From positions 7,507-71,506 of the forward strand of contig JAZRDM010000013.1 in NCBI GenBank assembly GCA_045660265.1: a stretch of DNA of 64,000 bases. Direction: 5' to 3'. Position numbers and translations under genes: made by a program. Shown here one piece after another: positions 1-6,937 of this stretch (the first letter of the stretch is position 1; each line of letters opens with the position of its first letter). The notes beneath the pieces were generated by a model, which saw nothing but the letters and a program-made list of their open reading frames with translations, ran no database searches and was not told where the DNA came from. This DNA comes from Scatosoma sp045660265 (GTDB taxonomy: Bacteria; Bacillota; Clostridia; Christensenellales; Borkfalkiaceae).

Positions 1-175
1 ACAACAAAACCAAAGCGGTTATCCCTATCCATAAATTAGACTGCAACGTAAAATATAACAACGAACCAAACCCGTCCGCCGCCGTTTGTCCTTCCGTGAG
101 AATTATCAACAACACGCCCGATAAAGCGCTGATAAAAAGCATTCCTTTTAGCACAAACGACAACGATTTTTTCAT
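1..175 (-). CDS. Membrane protein, Pr6Pr-like (partial, 3' end outside window)
   Basis: Only the first 58 codons are in the window; the gene runs off the left edge. The ATG at 173-175 follows a clear AAGGAG site at 182-188. Residues 1-25 form one hydrophobic segment (FVLKGMLFISALSGVLLIIL). A second segment follows a motif reading YFTLQSNLW near residues 41-49. That F-T-x-Q-S-N motif is characteristic of the Pr6Pr family of multi-pass bacterial membrane proteins, whose biochemical role is not established. It lies 24 bases behind the PTS-like gene and is probably cotranscribed with it. The family call rests on one motif in a fragment. Confidence 0.55.
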   Translation of the reverse strand, partial: MKKSLSFVLKGMLFISALSGVLLIILTEGQTAADGFGSLLYFTLQSNLWIGITALVLL

Positions 176-199
176 AAAAACTCCTTTATAATTATGTAA

Positions 200-1339
200 C
201 TATAAATCGAGTTTTAAATCCCCCTCTTTTATCCAATTTTTCTTGCGCATAAATTCGGAAATAATAAAGCATAAAAGCGCGGGTAAAATTAAGTCGATTG
301 CCGCAATTTTTAAAAGCACAATCCACCAGCTTTCCGTTGCCGCCATCGTCGTAAACGTTTCAATAACCCCAACCAAGCCTGCCGTGCCCATACCCGAGCC
401 CACCGCCGAAGAAGACATTTGCAACACACACGTCGAAACAGGTCCTAAAATTGCGCTAACAATGATAGGCGGTAACCATAAAATAGGCTTTTTCATTAAG
501 TTAGGCATTTGTAACATACTCGTCCCCAAGCCTTGCGCCAACAAACCGCCCCACTTGTTTTCACGAAAACTCATTACCGCATAGCCTATCATTTGCGTAC
601 AACAACCAACCACTGCCGCGCCCGCCACAACGCCGTTTAAACCAAGCGTAACCCCGATTGCCGCCGACGAGATAGGTAAAGTTAAAAATACGCCCATCAG
701 CACCGCTACAAGTATCCCCATCAAAAAGGGCTGTTGTTCGCCTGCCGTTTGAATAAGACCACTTAAAAGCGACATAAAAGACGCAATAGGCGTACCGATT
801 AAAAATGCAACCGACGCCCCCGCCGCGATAGAAGTGAGCGGGGTAACAATGATGTCTACTTTCGTTTTCCCCGATACAAGTGAACCAACCTCTAACGCCA
901 CAAAAGAAGCTATAAACGAGCCGAGCGGTTCGCCAACCGTTGAAAAGGAAATTACATCACCCGACGTAATTTTAGCAACGAAAGACGCTAACATCCCCAC
1001 AACACCCGCGGAAATGGAAACAAGCGGAGATTTTTTCAGTTTGTAACCCATTCCGAGCGCAATCCCTGCGCCCATCATAAATTTTGCAAACTGCCCTACC
1101 GTTTTTATATAGAAAGCAAACTCAGTATCGCCGAACAGCTTGCCGATATTTTCGATAATCGTACCGATAATCAGCGTAGCAAACAACCCGATTGCCATTC
1201 CTGAAAGTCCGTCGATAAAAATGTAATATAATACCTTTTTTATCCGTTCTTTCCAATCTTTTTTAGGAGGAATTACCTTTTCAGGCTCCACCTGCATTTC
1301 AAAAGGGTTCCCTTGATTTTTCTCTATAATTTTTCCCAT
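200..1339 (-). CDS. PTS sugar transporter subunit IIC-like membrane protein (PTS_EIIC_2 type)
   Basis: A 379-residue polytopic membrane protein. After a basic cytoplasmic N-terminus with a KKDWKERIKK stretch there are about ten hydrophobic segments rich in Gly, Ala and Ser. The composition and the G-x-G-Y-K-L-K-K-S-P motif around residues 95-105 fit the stand-alone PTS_EIIC_2 family, which resembles the membrane subunit of sugar phosphotransferase systems. No EIIA or EIIB domain or partner gene is nearby, so the substrate and even phosphotransfer are unproven. The start was set at the ATG at 1337-1339 because AGGTGAG lies 3 bases upstream (1343-1349). A longer reading from a TTG at 1370-1372 would begin next to the -10 box of its own promoter. 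Confidence 0.7.
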   Translation of the reverse strand: MGKIIEKNQGNPFEMQVEPEKVIPPKKDWKERIKKVLYYIFIDGLSGMAIGLFATLIIGTIIENIGKLFGDTEFAFYIKTVGQFAKFMMGAGIALGMGYKLKKSPLVSISAGVVGMLASFVAKITSGDVISFSTVGEPLGSFIASFVALEVGSLVSGKTKVDIIVTPLTSIAAGASVAFLIGTPIASFMSLLSGLIQTAGEQQPFLMGILVAVLMGVFLTLPISSAAIGVTLGLNGVVAGAAVVGCCTQMIGYAVMSFRENKWGGLLAQGLGTSMLQMPNLMKKPILWLPPIIVSAILGPVSTCVLQMSSSAVGSGMGTAGLVGVIETFTTMAATESWWIVLLKIAAIDLILPALLCFIISEFMRKKNWIKEGDLKLDL

Positions 1340-1372
1340 AATCTCACCTATTAACGTAGAAATTATACTCAA

Positions 1373-1401
1373 ATTATAGCACTTTGTTTTTTAGAATGCA
1401 A
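1373..1401 (-). promoter_or_regulatory. Sigma-A promoter of the PTS IIC-like gene
   Basis: On the minus strand TTGCAT (1396-1401) is separated by 17 bases from a perfect TATAAT (1373-1378). Transcription would start near 1366, giving a leader of about 27 bases before the ATG at 1339 and ruling out the upstream TTG as start. Confidence 0.75.
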
Positions 1402-1410
1402 GTATTTAGA

Positions 1411-1446
1411 AGAAAAATCGTCCATCCGAAAAAAATCGGACGGACG
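1411..1446 (-). terminator. Rho-independent terminator of the DUF1540 gene
   Basis: An inverted repeat CGTCC(A/G)TCCGA / TCGGA(C/T)GGACG spans 1419-1446 with a short A-rich loop. On the minus strand it is followed by an ATTTTTC tail (1412-1418). It lies 17 bases behind the DUF1540 stop codon. Confidence 0.75.
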
Positions 1447-1462
1447 AGAAGCCGAAAGAGAA

Positions 1463-1633
1463 TTATTTTCTTTCAAAGCTGTCGCAGCACGTGCACTTTT
1501 CTGCGTCACAATCGCACGTGTTGCCTACGTGAATTTTCGAAAGCGTGCAATAGTCGCCCGAACGGTTGTACTTACATTCAGTTACCCCACAGCCAATACA
1601 GGTGTTTACGCCCTTCATTTCGTTGTTCATCAT
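1463..1633 (-). CDS. DUF1540 domain mini-protein
   Basis: A 56-residue Cys-rich protein. It reads N-T-C-I-G-C-G-V-T-E-C-K-Y-N from residue 10, then Y-C-T-L-S-K-I-H-V-G and a distal C-D-C/C-T-C-C cluster, matching the DUF1540 pattern (C-x2-C-x4-C-x-Y-N ... Y-C-x-A/L-x-x-I-x-V). Ten cysteines make metal binding likely, but no DUF1540 function is established. The ATG at 1631-1633 follows AGGAGG at 1641-1646. A second in-frame ATG directly follows (1628-1630). It is monocistronic with its own terminator. Confidence 0.85.
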   Translation of the reverse strand: MMNNEMKGVNTCIGCGVTECKYNRSGDYCTLSKIHVGNTCDCDAEKCTCCDSFERK

Positions 1634-1714
1634 AGAAAAATCCTCCTTTTAGCATATAAAACGAAGAAATTCGTCGTTTTACACAATGAGTATGGACAAT
1701 TTTTCAAAAGATTA

Positions 1715-1743
1715 TTGACATTTTTAAAAATTTCTTGTAAAAT
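1715..1743 (+). promoter_or_regulatory. Sigma-A promoter of rplI
   Basis: A perfect TTGACA (1715-1720) and TAAAAT (1738-1743) are 17 bases apart. The predicted start near 1750 leaves a leader of about 46 bases to the rplI ATG. Confidence 0.8.
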
Positions 1744-1795
1744 ATATTTAGGAAAAAGAAAAATATGCGGTTTCCCGCTTATATAGGAGAAGAAG

Positions 1796-2236
1796 ATGAA
1801 AGTTATTTTAAAAGCAGACGTAAAAGGCAGCGGTAAAAAAGGCGACATTATTGAAGTTTCGGACGGCTACGGCAAAAACTTTTTAATTAAGAAAGGCTTG
1901 GCGGATTTAGCAACCGCAAGCGGTATCAACGAAATTACCCAAAAGAAAGCAGCGGAAGCTTTCCACAAAGCCGAAGAAGTAAAAGCCATGAAAGATTTGG
2001 CGCAAGCGTTAAACGGCAAAACGGTATCCGTTAAAATTAAAACGGGCGAAAACGGCAAAATGTTTGGAAGCGTTACTTCCCAACACGTTGCTATCGCTTT
2101 AAGCGAAATGGGCTTTGATATTGACAAGAAAAGAATTAAGATGGATCCCGTAAAAACGCTCGGTTGTTTGCAAGCGGAAATTCGTTTGATGGAAAACGTA
2201 ACGGCTAAAATTACCGTTTCCGTCGAAGCGTTATAA
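1796..2236 (+). CDS. rplI: 50S ribosomal protein bL9
   Basis: A 146-residue protein of normal bL9 length. It has the N-terminal globular motif (V-I-L-K-A-D-V-K-G-S-G-K-K-G-D-I-I-E-V-S-D-G-Y-G-K-N-F-L), the long connecting helix (about residues 42-75) and the C-terminal domain carrying the T-G-E-N-G-K-M-F-G-S-V-T segment. bL9 binds 23S rRNA domain V near the L1 stalk and helps maintain reading frame. The ATG follows AGGAGAAGAAG. In many Firmicutes rplI sits beside dnaB/gdpP or rpsR; here it is alone between its own promoter and a terminator. Confidence 0.97.
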   Translation: MKVILKADVKGSGKKGDIIEVSDGYGKNFLIKKGLADLATASGINEITQKKAAEAFHKAEEVKAMKDLAQALNGKTVSVKIKTGENGKMFGSVTSQHVAIALSEMGFDIDKKRIKMDPVKTLGCLQAEIRLMENVTAKITVSVEAL

Positions 2237-2256
2237 TCTCCCTCATTTAGACAAAC

Positions 2257-2290
2257 AAAAACAGGCAGAATTTCCTGCCTGTTTTTATTT
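2257..2290. terminator. Bidirectional terminator between rplI and the DUF1980-GTPase gene
   Basis: AAAAACAGGCAG and CTGCCTGTTTTT form a perfect stem around a six-base loop. There are U-tracts on both strands, and it lies exactly between two convergent genes. Confidence 0.9.
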
Positions 2291-2292
2291 TA

Positions 2293-3258
2293 TCAATAAA
2301 AAGTTGCCAAAGCGTCTTCAAGCGGTTCGCATTTATTCACTTCCAACGCCACCAAAACAGGCCCCTTTCCTTTATAGACGTAATGTTTTTTAAACTCGAT
2401 TTTTGCCGTTACTTCTAACCAGTCGCGCGTTTGTAAACCCAAATCCTCGGGCAATTCGCACGCCACACCGCTGTATTCAATATCCGCTTCACAGCAGGTC
2501 ATCACGTGTCTGCCGATAACGATATTCTTTTCGGGCAAGCGTTTGTCCGTTGCGACAATCCCTTTAAATTTCACCATTTTGCCGATATAATTTTCTAAAT
2601 TTTCCGTTAAATCACGATAGAAAAAGGCGTAATCTCTATCTTCGATTTCAATTACGGATGCATTGATATCGAACGGCAACGGGTCTTCAATATCGTCAAA
2701 GTCTGCTTGACCGTTAACACGCTCGTACACGATATCGCTACGACGGCTGATACCGCGCACAATTTTATGCAACGCCATTTTATCCATTGTATCGTCAAAA
2801 CGATTAAACACAACAAGCTGGGTGTTTTGAATTTTGTCAAATACCAACTGGCGCATATTTGCGTTATACGTCAAAAAAGTGTTCGCGTCAAAAAACGTCA
2901 TAATTTGATTGATCATCCACCCTTCAGGCATTGCTTCAAAAAATTCTTCTAATTGCCACATACCGTTGTATTCTACAACGACGCGGTCGAAGCCGTGCTC
3001 CGTTTGCAGACGGGTTAAGTATTCTTCGTTGAGTTGCTCCTTGCCGTCCAACACGACAAGCTCTACGTTTTCTGCGCTGGAAAATTTGTACGTTTCATAC
3101 TCCTCTTCCCCTTCTTCCGTTACCAAAAGCAACGTTTTTTCCCCAGAATCGAAGCGCGGGTCTTCTAACGTTTCTTGAATAAATTTAGTTTTTCCCGATT
3201 CTAAAAAACCCAAAAACAAATATACGGGCGTTTCTGCGGGAAGTTGTTTTTTTGCCAT
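2293..3258 (-). CDS. COG0523-like GTPase fused to a DUF1980/YcgQ-type C-terminal domain
   Basis: A 321-residue protein. The N-terminal half is a P-loop GTPase of the CobW/HypB kind: Walker A G-F-L-E-S-G-K-T near residues 17-24 and an N-R-F-D guanine-recognition motif near residue 152 (the usual form is N-K-x-D). It lacks the C-x-C-C metal motif of its neighbour. From about residue 220 it carries a different domain with G-K-M-V-K-F-K-G-I-V, I-G-R-H-V-M-T-C-C-E-A-D and a W-L-E-V-T-A-K-I strand. This is the signature of the DUF1980/YcgQ (TIGR03943 C-terminal) domain, which in Bacilli goes with a permease in zinc-responsive loci. It is last in the ansA-M29-CobW operon, 18 bases behind the CobW gene. 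A metal (zinc) handling role is inferred. Confidence 0.75.
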   Translation of the reverse strand: MAKKQLPAETPVYLFLGFLESGKTKFIQETLEDPRFDSGEKTLLLVTEEGEEEYETYKFSSAENVELVVLDGKEQLNEEYLTRLQTEHGFDRVVVEYNGMWQLEEFFEAMPEGWMINQIMTFFDANTFLTYNANMRQLVFDKIQNTQLVVFNRFDDTMDKMALHKIVRGISRRSDIVYERVNGQADFDDIEDPLPFDINASVIEIEDRDYAFFYRDLTENLENYIGKMVKFKGIVATDKRLPEKNIVIGRHVMTCCEADIEYSGVACELPEDLGLQTRDWLEVTAKIEFKKHYVYKGKGPVLVALEVNKCEPLEDALATFY

Positions 3259-3276
3259 AATTTTCTTTCCTTTTAC

Positions 3277-4479
3277 TTAGACGTTAAATAATTTTTTGAT
3301 TTCAGTTTCGTTAAGCTTACAGCCGATTACACACAATCTGCCAATGACACCCGCACAGCCTTCGCGCACGTCCGCTTCGCCTGGTACGTAGTCGAAATGC
3401 AACCAACAACCTTCGCTTTCCACAATACCTTTTGCGCGTAATATCGTACCGTATTTCTCGTCGTTTGCTAATGCACAAAGTGCAGTTTTTAAGTCTTCTT
3501 TATTAAATTTACAAACCGTTTCTACACCCCAGCTTGTAAATACCTCATCCGCATGATGATACCCATGATGATGGCCATGACAGCAACAATCAGGGTCATC
3601 ACATTCGTACTCGTGGTGATGTTCGTGGTGGTGTTCATGCTCGTGTTCACAGCACCCATGTCCGTGTTCATGCTCGTAATGATGACCATGGCAGCAACAA
3701 TCGGGGTCATCACATTCGTGGCCGTGTTGGTGTTCGTGATGGTGCTCATGCTCGTGTTCACAGCACCCATGCCCGTGTTCATGCTCGTGATGATGCCCAT
3801 GACAGCAACAGTTAGGATCGTCGCATTCGTGGCCGTGTTGGTGTTCGTGATGATGATGCAAACACTCAAGTTCAGCCTGCAAACTGTCTTTTTGTTCCAT
3901 TGCATTTAAAATGGCTTTGCCGTCCAAACTATCCCAATCCGCTGCAACAAGCGTTGCCGTCGCATTTTTTTCCTTTAAAAGAGCCACTGCAACCTCTAAT
4001 TTTTCCTGCGAGACATTGCCTGTATGCGAGAGCACAATGCACCCAGCATTAGACACTTGATCGTTGAAAAATTCACCGAAATTTTTCATATACATTTTAC
4101 ATTTTCCCGCATCAACAACACAACAGAATGCATTTAATGCACCATCAGATAAGTGGGCATTTTCCACTGCTTTAATAACGTCGGAAAGTTTGCCTACACC
4201 GCTTGGTTCGATAATGATTCTATCGGGTGCGTATTGCGCGGAAACCTTTTTCAACGCCTCCGAAAAATCGCCTACAAGCGAACAGCAAATACACCCTGAA
4301 TTCATTTCGGTAACGTTGATTCCAGCTTCTTGTAAAAATCCGCCGTCGATACCAATTTCACCAAATTCATTTTCGATTAAAACGACTTTCTCGCCCGCAT
4401 ATGCTTCCTTGATAAGTTTTTTAATTAACGTCGTTTTACCCGCGCCCAAGAAGCCAGAAAAAATATCAATTTTCGTCAT
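3277..4479 (-). CDS. CobW/COG0523 GTPase metallochaperone with His/Cys-rich triple repeat
   Basis: A 400-residue protein. Residues 1-190 are a canonical COG0523 GTPase: Walker A G-F-L-G-A-G-K-T-T (residues 9-17), E-N-E-F-G-E-I-G-I-D-G, and the metal-binding G-C-I-C-C motif near residues 62-66. A CobW C-terminal domain (V-E-T-V-C-K-F-N to the end) closes the protein. Between them (about residues 207-310) lies an insertion made almost only of His, Glu, Cys, Gly and Asp, built from a 37-residue unit repeated about three times. Family members deliver zinc, cobalt or nitrile-hydratase metal using GTP hydrolysis. The insertion suggests high-capacity Zn2+ (or Ni2+) binding. The start ATG follows TAGGAG. 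No Zur-box was recognised upstream. Confidence 0.9.
   Translation of the reverse strand: MTKIDIFSGFLGAGKTTLIKKLIKEAYAGEKVVLIENEFGEIGIDGGFLQEAGINVTEMNSGCICCSLVGDFSEALKKVSAQYAPDRIIIEPSGVGKLSDVIKAVENAHLSDGALNAFCCVVDAGKCKMYMKNFGEFFNDQVSNAGCIVLSHTGNVSQEKLEVAVALLKEKNATATLVAADWDSLDGKAILNAMEQKDSLQAELECLHHHHEHQHGHECDDPNCCCHGHHHEHEHGHGCCEHEHEHHHEHQHGHECDDPDCCCHGHHYEHEHGHGCCEHEHEHHHEHHHEYECDDPDCCCHGHHHGYHHADEVFTSWGVETVCKFNKEDLKTALCALANDEKYGTILRAKGIVESEGCWLHFDYVPGEADVREGCAGVIGRLCVIGCKLNETEIKKLFNV
3556..3862 (-). repeat. 111-bp in-frame tandem repeat encoding the His/Cys-rich insert
   Basis: About three units at an exact 111-bp period (equivalent points at 3593, 3704 and 3815), each encoding a 37-residue E-C-D-D-P-x-C-C-C-H-G-H-H-H-E block. 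Since the period is a multiple of three, unit gain or loss keeps the frame. The last unit is the most diverged. Confidence 0.9.
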
Positions 4480-4510
4480 TATATACTCCTAAAAATTTAT
4501 ATTTTGCATC

Positions 4511-5737
4511 TTAAAATGCCCAATTTCCGTCTTTGAAAATTTGCACTTTTTTACCATCTTTCGTGATACCTACAATGGATAAATCTTTGGTACCAATCAT
4601 AAAATCAACGTGAATCATACTATCGTTAATTCCGCGTTGTTTACACTCTTCATCCGTATAATTTTCAAAGCCTTTTAAACATTCGTTAAAGCCATGCCCC
4701 ACCGCTAAATGACAACTTGCGTTTTCATCAAACAACGTATTGTAGAATAAAATCCCCGAATTACTAATGGGAGAATCATAGGGGATAAGCGCCACTTCGC
4801 CAAGCATGCCAGCACCTTCGTCCATAGACACCATTTGCTTTAACAATTCTTCGCCTTGTTCCGCTTTTACTTCAACCACTTTGCCGTTTTCAAATTTCAT
4901 AGAGAAATTGTCAATTAACTCTCCCATATACGAAAGCGGTTTGGAAGAATATACTATCCCTTCAATCGCCCCTGCTTTAGGAGAAGTAAATACTTCTTCC
5001 GTCGGGATATTCGGGTTAAACACTTTGCCAAACAACGTTTTTTCGTTGCCACCACAAAAAATACCATCTTCGTTAAGCTCGACTTTAAAATCCGTGCCGT
5101 TTGCGCTCTTGTATTCAAGATATTGCAAACCCAAGCCGTTCAAATACGCGCAACGAGCATCCAAGTCGGCGTTATGTTCTTCCCAAGCTTTTATAGGGTC
5201 GTCGCCGTCCGCGCGCGAAGTATATAAAATTGCGTCCCACATCTTTTCAATAGCTTCGGTTTCCGATAAATTAGGGAACACTTTTTTTGCCCACGCTGCG
5301 CCGGGCGCGGCTGCGATACACCATTGATGTCTGTTTTCAATCGCTTGGCGGAAAGGCTTGATAATGGGATACAGCGCGCGGCGTACTTTACTCATCTTTT
5401 CTTGATCTACACCGTTCATCCCGTCAGGATCTTCCGATTCGATAAATAATCTGCATGCGTATTTTTCCGCTTTATATTCCCATTTTGCTTTTGCCCAAGG
5501 CTTCATTTCAGCCAGCGATTCGTACGTGCGGTAACACGAGCTTAATTTTTCAATGGGCTGATAAGACCATTCCATATACACTTCGCTTGCGCCTGCTTTA
5601 TAACATTCTTCTACAACCATTGCAACAAATTTAGGTTGATCCAACCCCGCTGCAATAAATACAGATTGTCCTTCTTGTACGTTTAAGCCAACTCTCGCAA
5701 TTAACTTCGCGTAGTTTTGCAATTGATTTTTATTCAT
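4511..5737 (-). CDS. M29 family aminopeptidase (AmpS/PepS type)
   Basis: A 408-residue protein of normal M29 length. It starts N-Y-A-K-L-I-A-R-V-G-L-N-V-Q-E-G-Q, the typical M29 opening, and carries family segments such as E-G-I-V-Y-S-S-K-P-L, M-D-E-G-A-G-M-L-G-E-V-A-L-I-P and H-L-A-V-G-H-G-F, which supply the glutamates and histidines of the two-metal site. It should cleave N-terminal residues from peptides in the cytoplasm. The start has AGAAGGAGATAAT before ATG. It sits between ansA (35 bases) and the CobW gene (31 bases), so a metalloenzyme and a metallochaperone may be coordinately expressed. Confidence 0.92.
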   Translation of the reverse strand: MNKNQLQNYAKLIARVGLNVQEGQSVFIAAGLDQPKFVAMVVEECYKAGASEVYMEWSYQPIEKLSSCYRTYESLAEMKPWAKAKWEYKAEKYACRLFIESEDPDGMNGVDQEKMSKVRRALYPIIKPFRQAIENRHQWCIAAAPGAAWAKKVFPNLSETEAIEKMWDAILYTSRADGDDPIKAWEEHNADLDARCAYLNGLGLQYLEYKSANGTDFKVELNEDGIFCGGNEKTLFGKVFNPNIPTEEVFTSPKAGAIEGIVYSSKPLSYMGELIDNFSMKFENGKVVEVKAEQGEELLKQMVSMDEGAGMLGEVALIPYDSPISNSGILFYNTLFDENASCHLAVGHGFNECLKGFENYTDEECKQRGINDSMIHVDFMIGTKDLSIVGITKDGKKVQIFKDGNWAF

Positions 5738-5772
5738 ATTATCTCCTTCTATAAGAATTACTTATATTTATT

Positions 5773-6765
5773 TTATCCAATTAAATCAAAGTTTACCGTT
5801 TTATAAAACAGCTCTCTAATTTTTTCGTCTTCGCTTGTTTGCCCTAATATCCACATCAATTTTGTTACGATACTTTCATAGGTCAAGGCGTAACTTTCTA
5901 AAAGGTCGAACCTGTTTTTCAAACCTCTTCCCACTTGATAAACATTCATATCACTGCCTTCATGCTGTACCTGGGTGGTGATAATTAAAGTTTTCCCCTT
6001 TCCTTTCCAACTTTCGATAACATCATAAAAGCCGTAATATTCGCCTTCCGGTATACCGCCCGTACCATACCCAGATACAATAACAGCGTCGTTATATTCG
6101 AAATATGCGTTAAGGATTTCCCCTTTCATACCAGGTGTTAAAGTTAACAGCCCCACCCTATCCTTGATGTCTAAATAGAACTCGGGCTCGGCTTGTTTAG
6201 GCGGAGATATATAAGATATAATTCTACCGTCGCGAATATTTGCAAGTACGGGGAAATCCATACTCTCAAAAGCGTTAAAACTTTTTGTACGAATTTTTTT
6301 TGCACGCGTCCCTGCAATTACTTTGCCTTGGAAAACGATAACTACGTCCGACGCTACGTCTGAAGCTGCATATAAAAAACTATCCCTTAAGTTAATTCTG
6401 CCGTCCGTATCCTCTTTGTCGATAGGCTTTTGCGAACCCGTCAATACAATAGGCTTAGGCGAATGTTGAATCATATAGGACAGCATTGCCGCGGTGTATG
6501 CCATCGTGTCCGTACCATGACAAATTACAAACCCGTCGTATTCGTCGTATTTTTCACGAATGGTAGCAGCTAATTTTACCCAATGCGCAGGCGTAACGTT
6601 CGTGCTGTCGATATTATAAATTTGCACGGAATCTGCTTGACAAAAGGTTTTTATTTCGGGTACGCAATCTAAAAGTCCGTTTGCCGAAAGCTCGGGGATA
6701 AGCCCCGCTTGTCCACTTTTTGAAGCAATTGTTCCGCCTGTTGCTATCAACAATATTTTCTTCAT
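5773..6765 (-). CDS. ansA: L-asparaginase, type I
   Basis: A 330-residue protein with both catalytic signatures: A-T-G-G-T-I-A-S near the N-terminus (first Thr nucleophile) and H-G-T-D-T-M-A-Y-T-A with the T-D pair. The absence of a signal peptide fits the cytoplasmic type I enzyme hydrolysing asparagine to aspartate and ammonia. Two ATGs are possible: the one used here (6763-6765) is 9 bases from a CGGAG site, while the one at 6769-6771 is only 3 bases away and would add Met-Gly. It is the first gene of the operon and has a strong promoter with a palindrome at the start site. Confidence 0.93.
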   Translation of the reverse strand: MKKILLIATGGTIASKSGQAGLIPELSANGLLDCVPEIKTFCQADSVQIYNIDSTNVTPAHWVKLAATIREKYDEYDGFVICHGTDTMAYTAAMLSYMIQHSPKPIVLTGSQKPIDKEDTDGRINLRDSFLYAASDVASDVVIVFQGKVIAGTRAKKIRTKSFNAFESMDFPVLANIRDGRIISYISPPKQAEPEFYLDIKDRVGLLTLTPGMKGEILNAYFEYNDAVIVSGYGTGGIPEGEYYGFYDVIESWKGKGKTLIITTQVQHEGSDMNVYQVGRGLKNRFDLLESYALTYESIVTKLMWILGQTSEDEKIRELFYKTVNFDLIG

Positions 6766-6784
6766 GCCCATTTTCTCCGATTAT

Positions 6785-6798
6785 AACGTATATACGTT
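6785..6798. promoter_or_regulatory. Perfect 14-bp palindrome at the ansA transcription start
   Basis: AACGTATATACGTT is self-complementary over all 14 bases. It lies just downstream of the -10 box, over the expected start point. This is a plausible operator; the binding regulator is unknown. Confidence 0.5.
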
Positions 6799-6799
6799 T

Positions 6800-6828
6800 A
6801 TTATACCCCTTTTTTTCACGATAGTCAA
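6800..6828 (-). promoter_or_regulatory. Sigma-A promoter of the ansA operon
   Basis: TTGACT (6823-6828) and a perfect TATAAT (6800-6805) on the minus strand are separated by 17 bases. A second TATAAT-like hexamer nearer the gene has no matching -35. Confidence 0.82.
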
Positions 6829-6899
6829 TATCCAAAAGGAACTTTTTTCTTTTTTTAATAAAAAAAGAAAAAAAATTGTTTTTCTTTCCATTTTTTAAA

Positions 6900-6928
6900 C
6901 AAAAAAGGCTAACGTACTATCGTTAGCC
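6900..6928 (-). terminator. Rho-independent terminator of the rnj-trmR-U32 operon
   Basis: GGCTAACG / CGTTAGCC form an 8-bp stem with a six-base loop. On the minus strand it is followed by TTTTTT (6901-6906), ten bases behind the U32 gene. Confidence 0.85.
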
Positions 6929-6937
6929 CTCTTTCTT

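Noticed and set aside
1340..1372. Longer PTS IIC-like protein from a TTG start
   Set aside because: The TTG abuts the perfect TATAAT of the gene's own promoter, while the ATG at 1339 has an AGGTGAG site.
3522..3909. Open frames on both strands across the His-rich repeat
   Set aside because: They are by-products of the 111-bp repeat; the COG0523 frame explains the sequence and these have no ribosome binding sites.
3240..6830. Zur box upstream of the metal-GTPase genes
   Set aside because: No convincing AT-rich dyad of the known Zur type was seen. The palindrome at 6785-6798 does not match it and is reported only as an unidentified operator.
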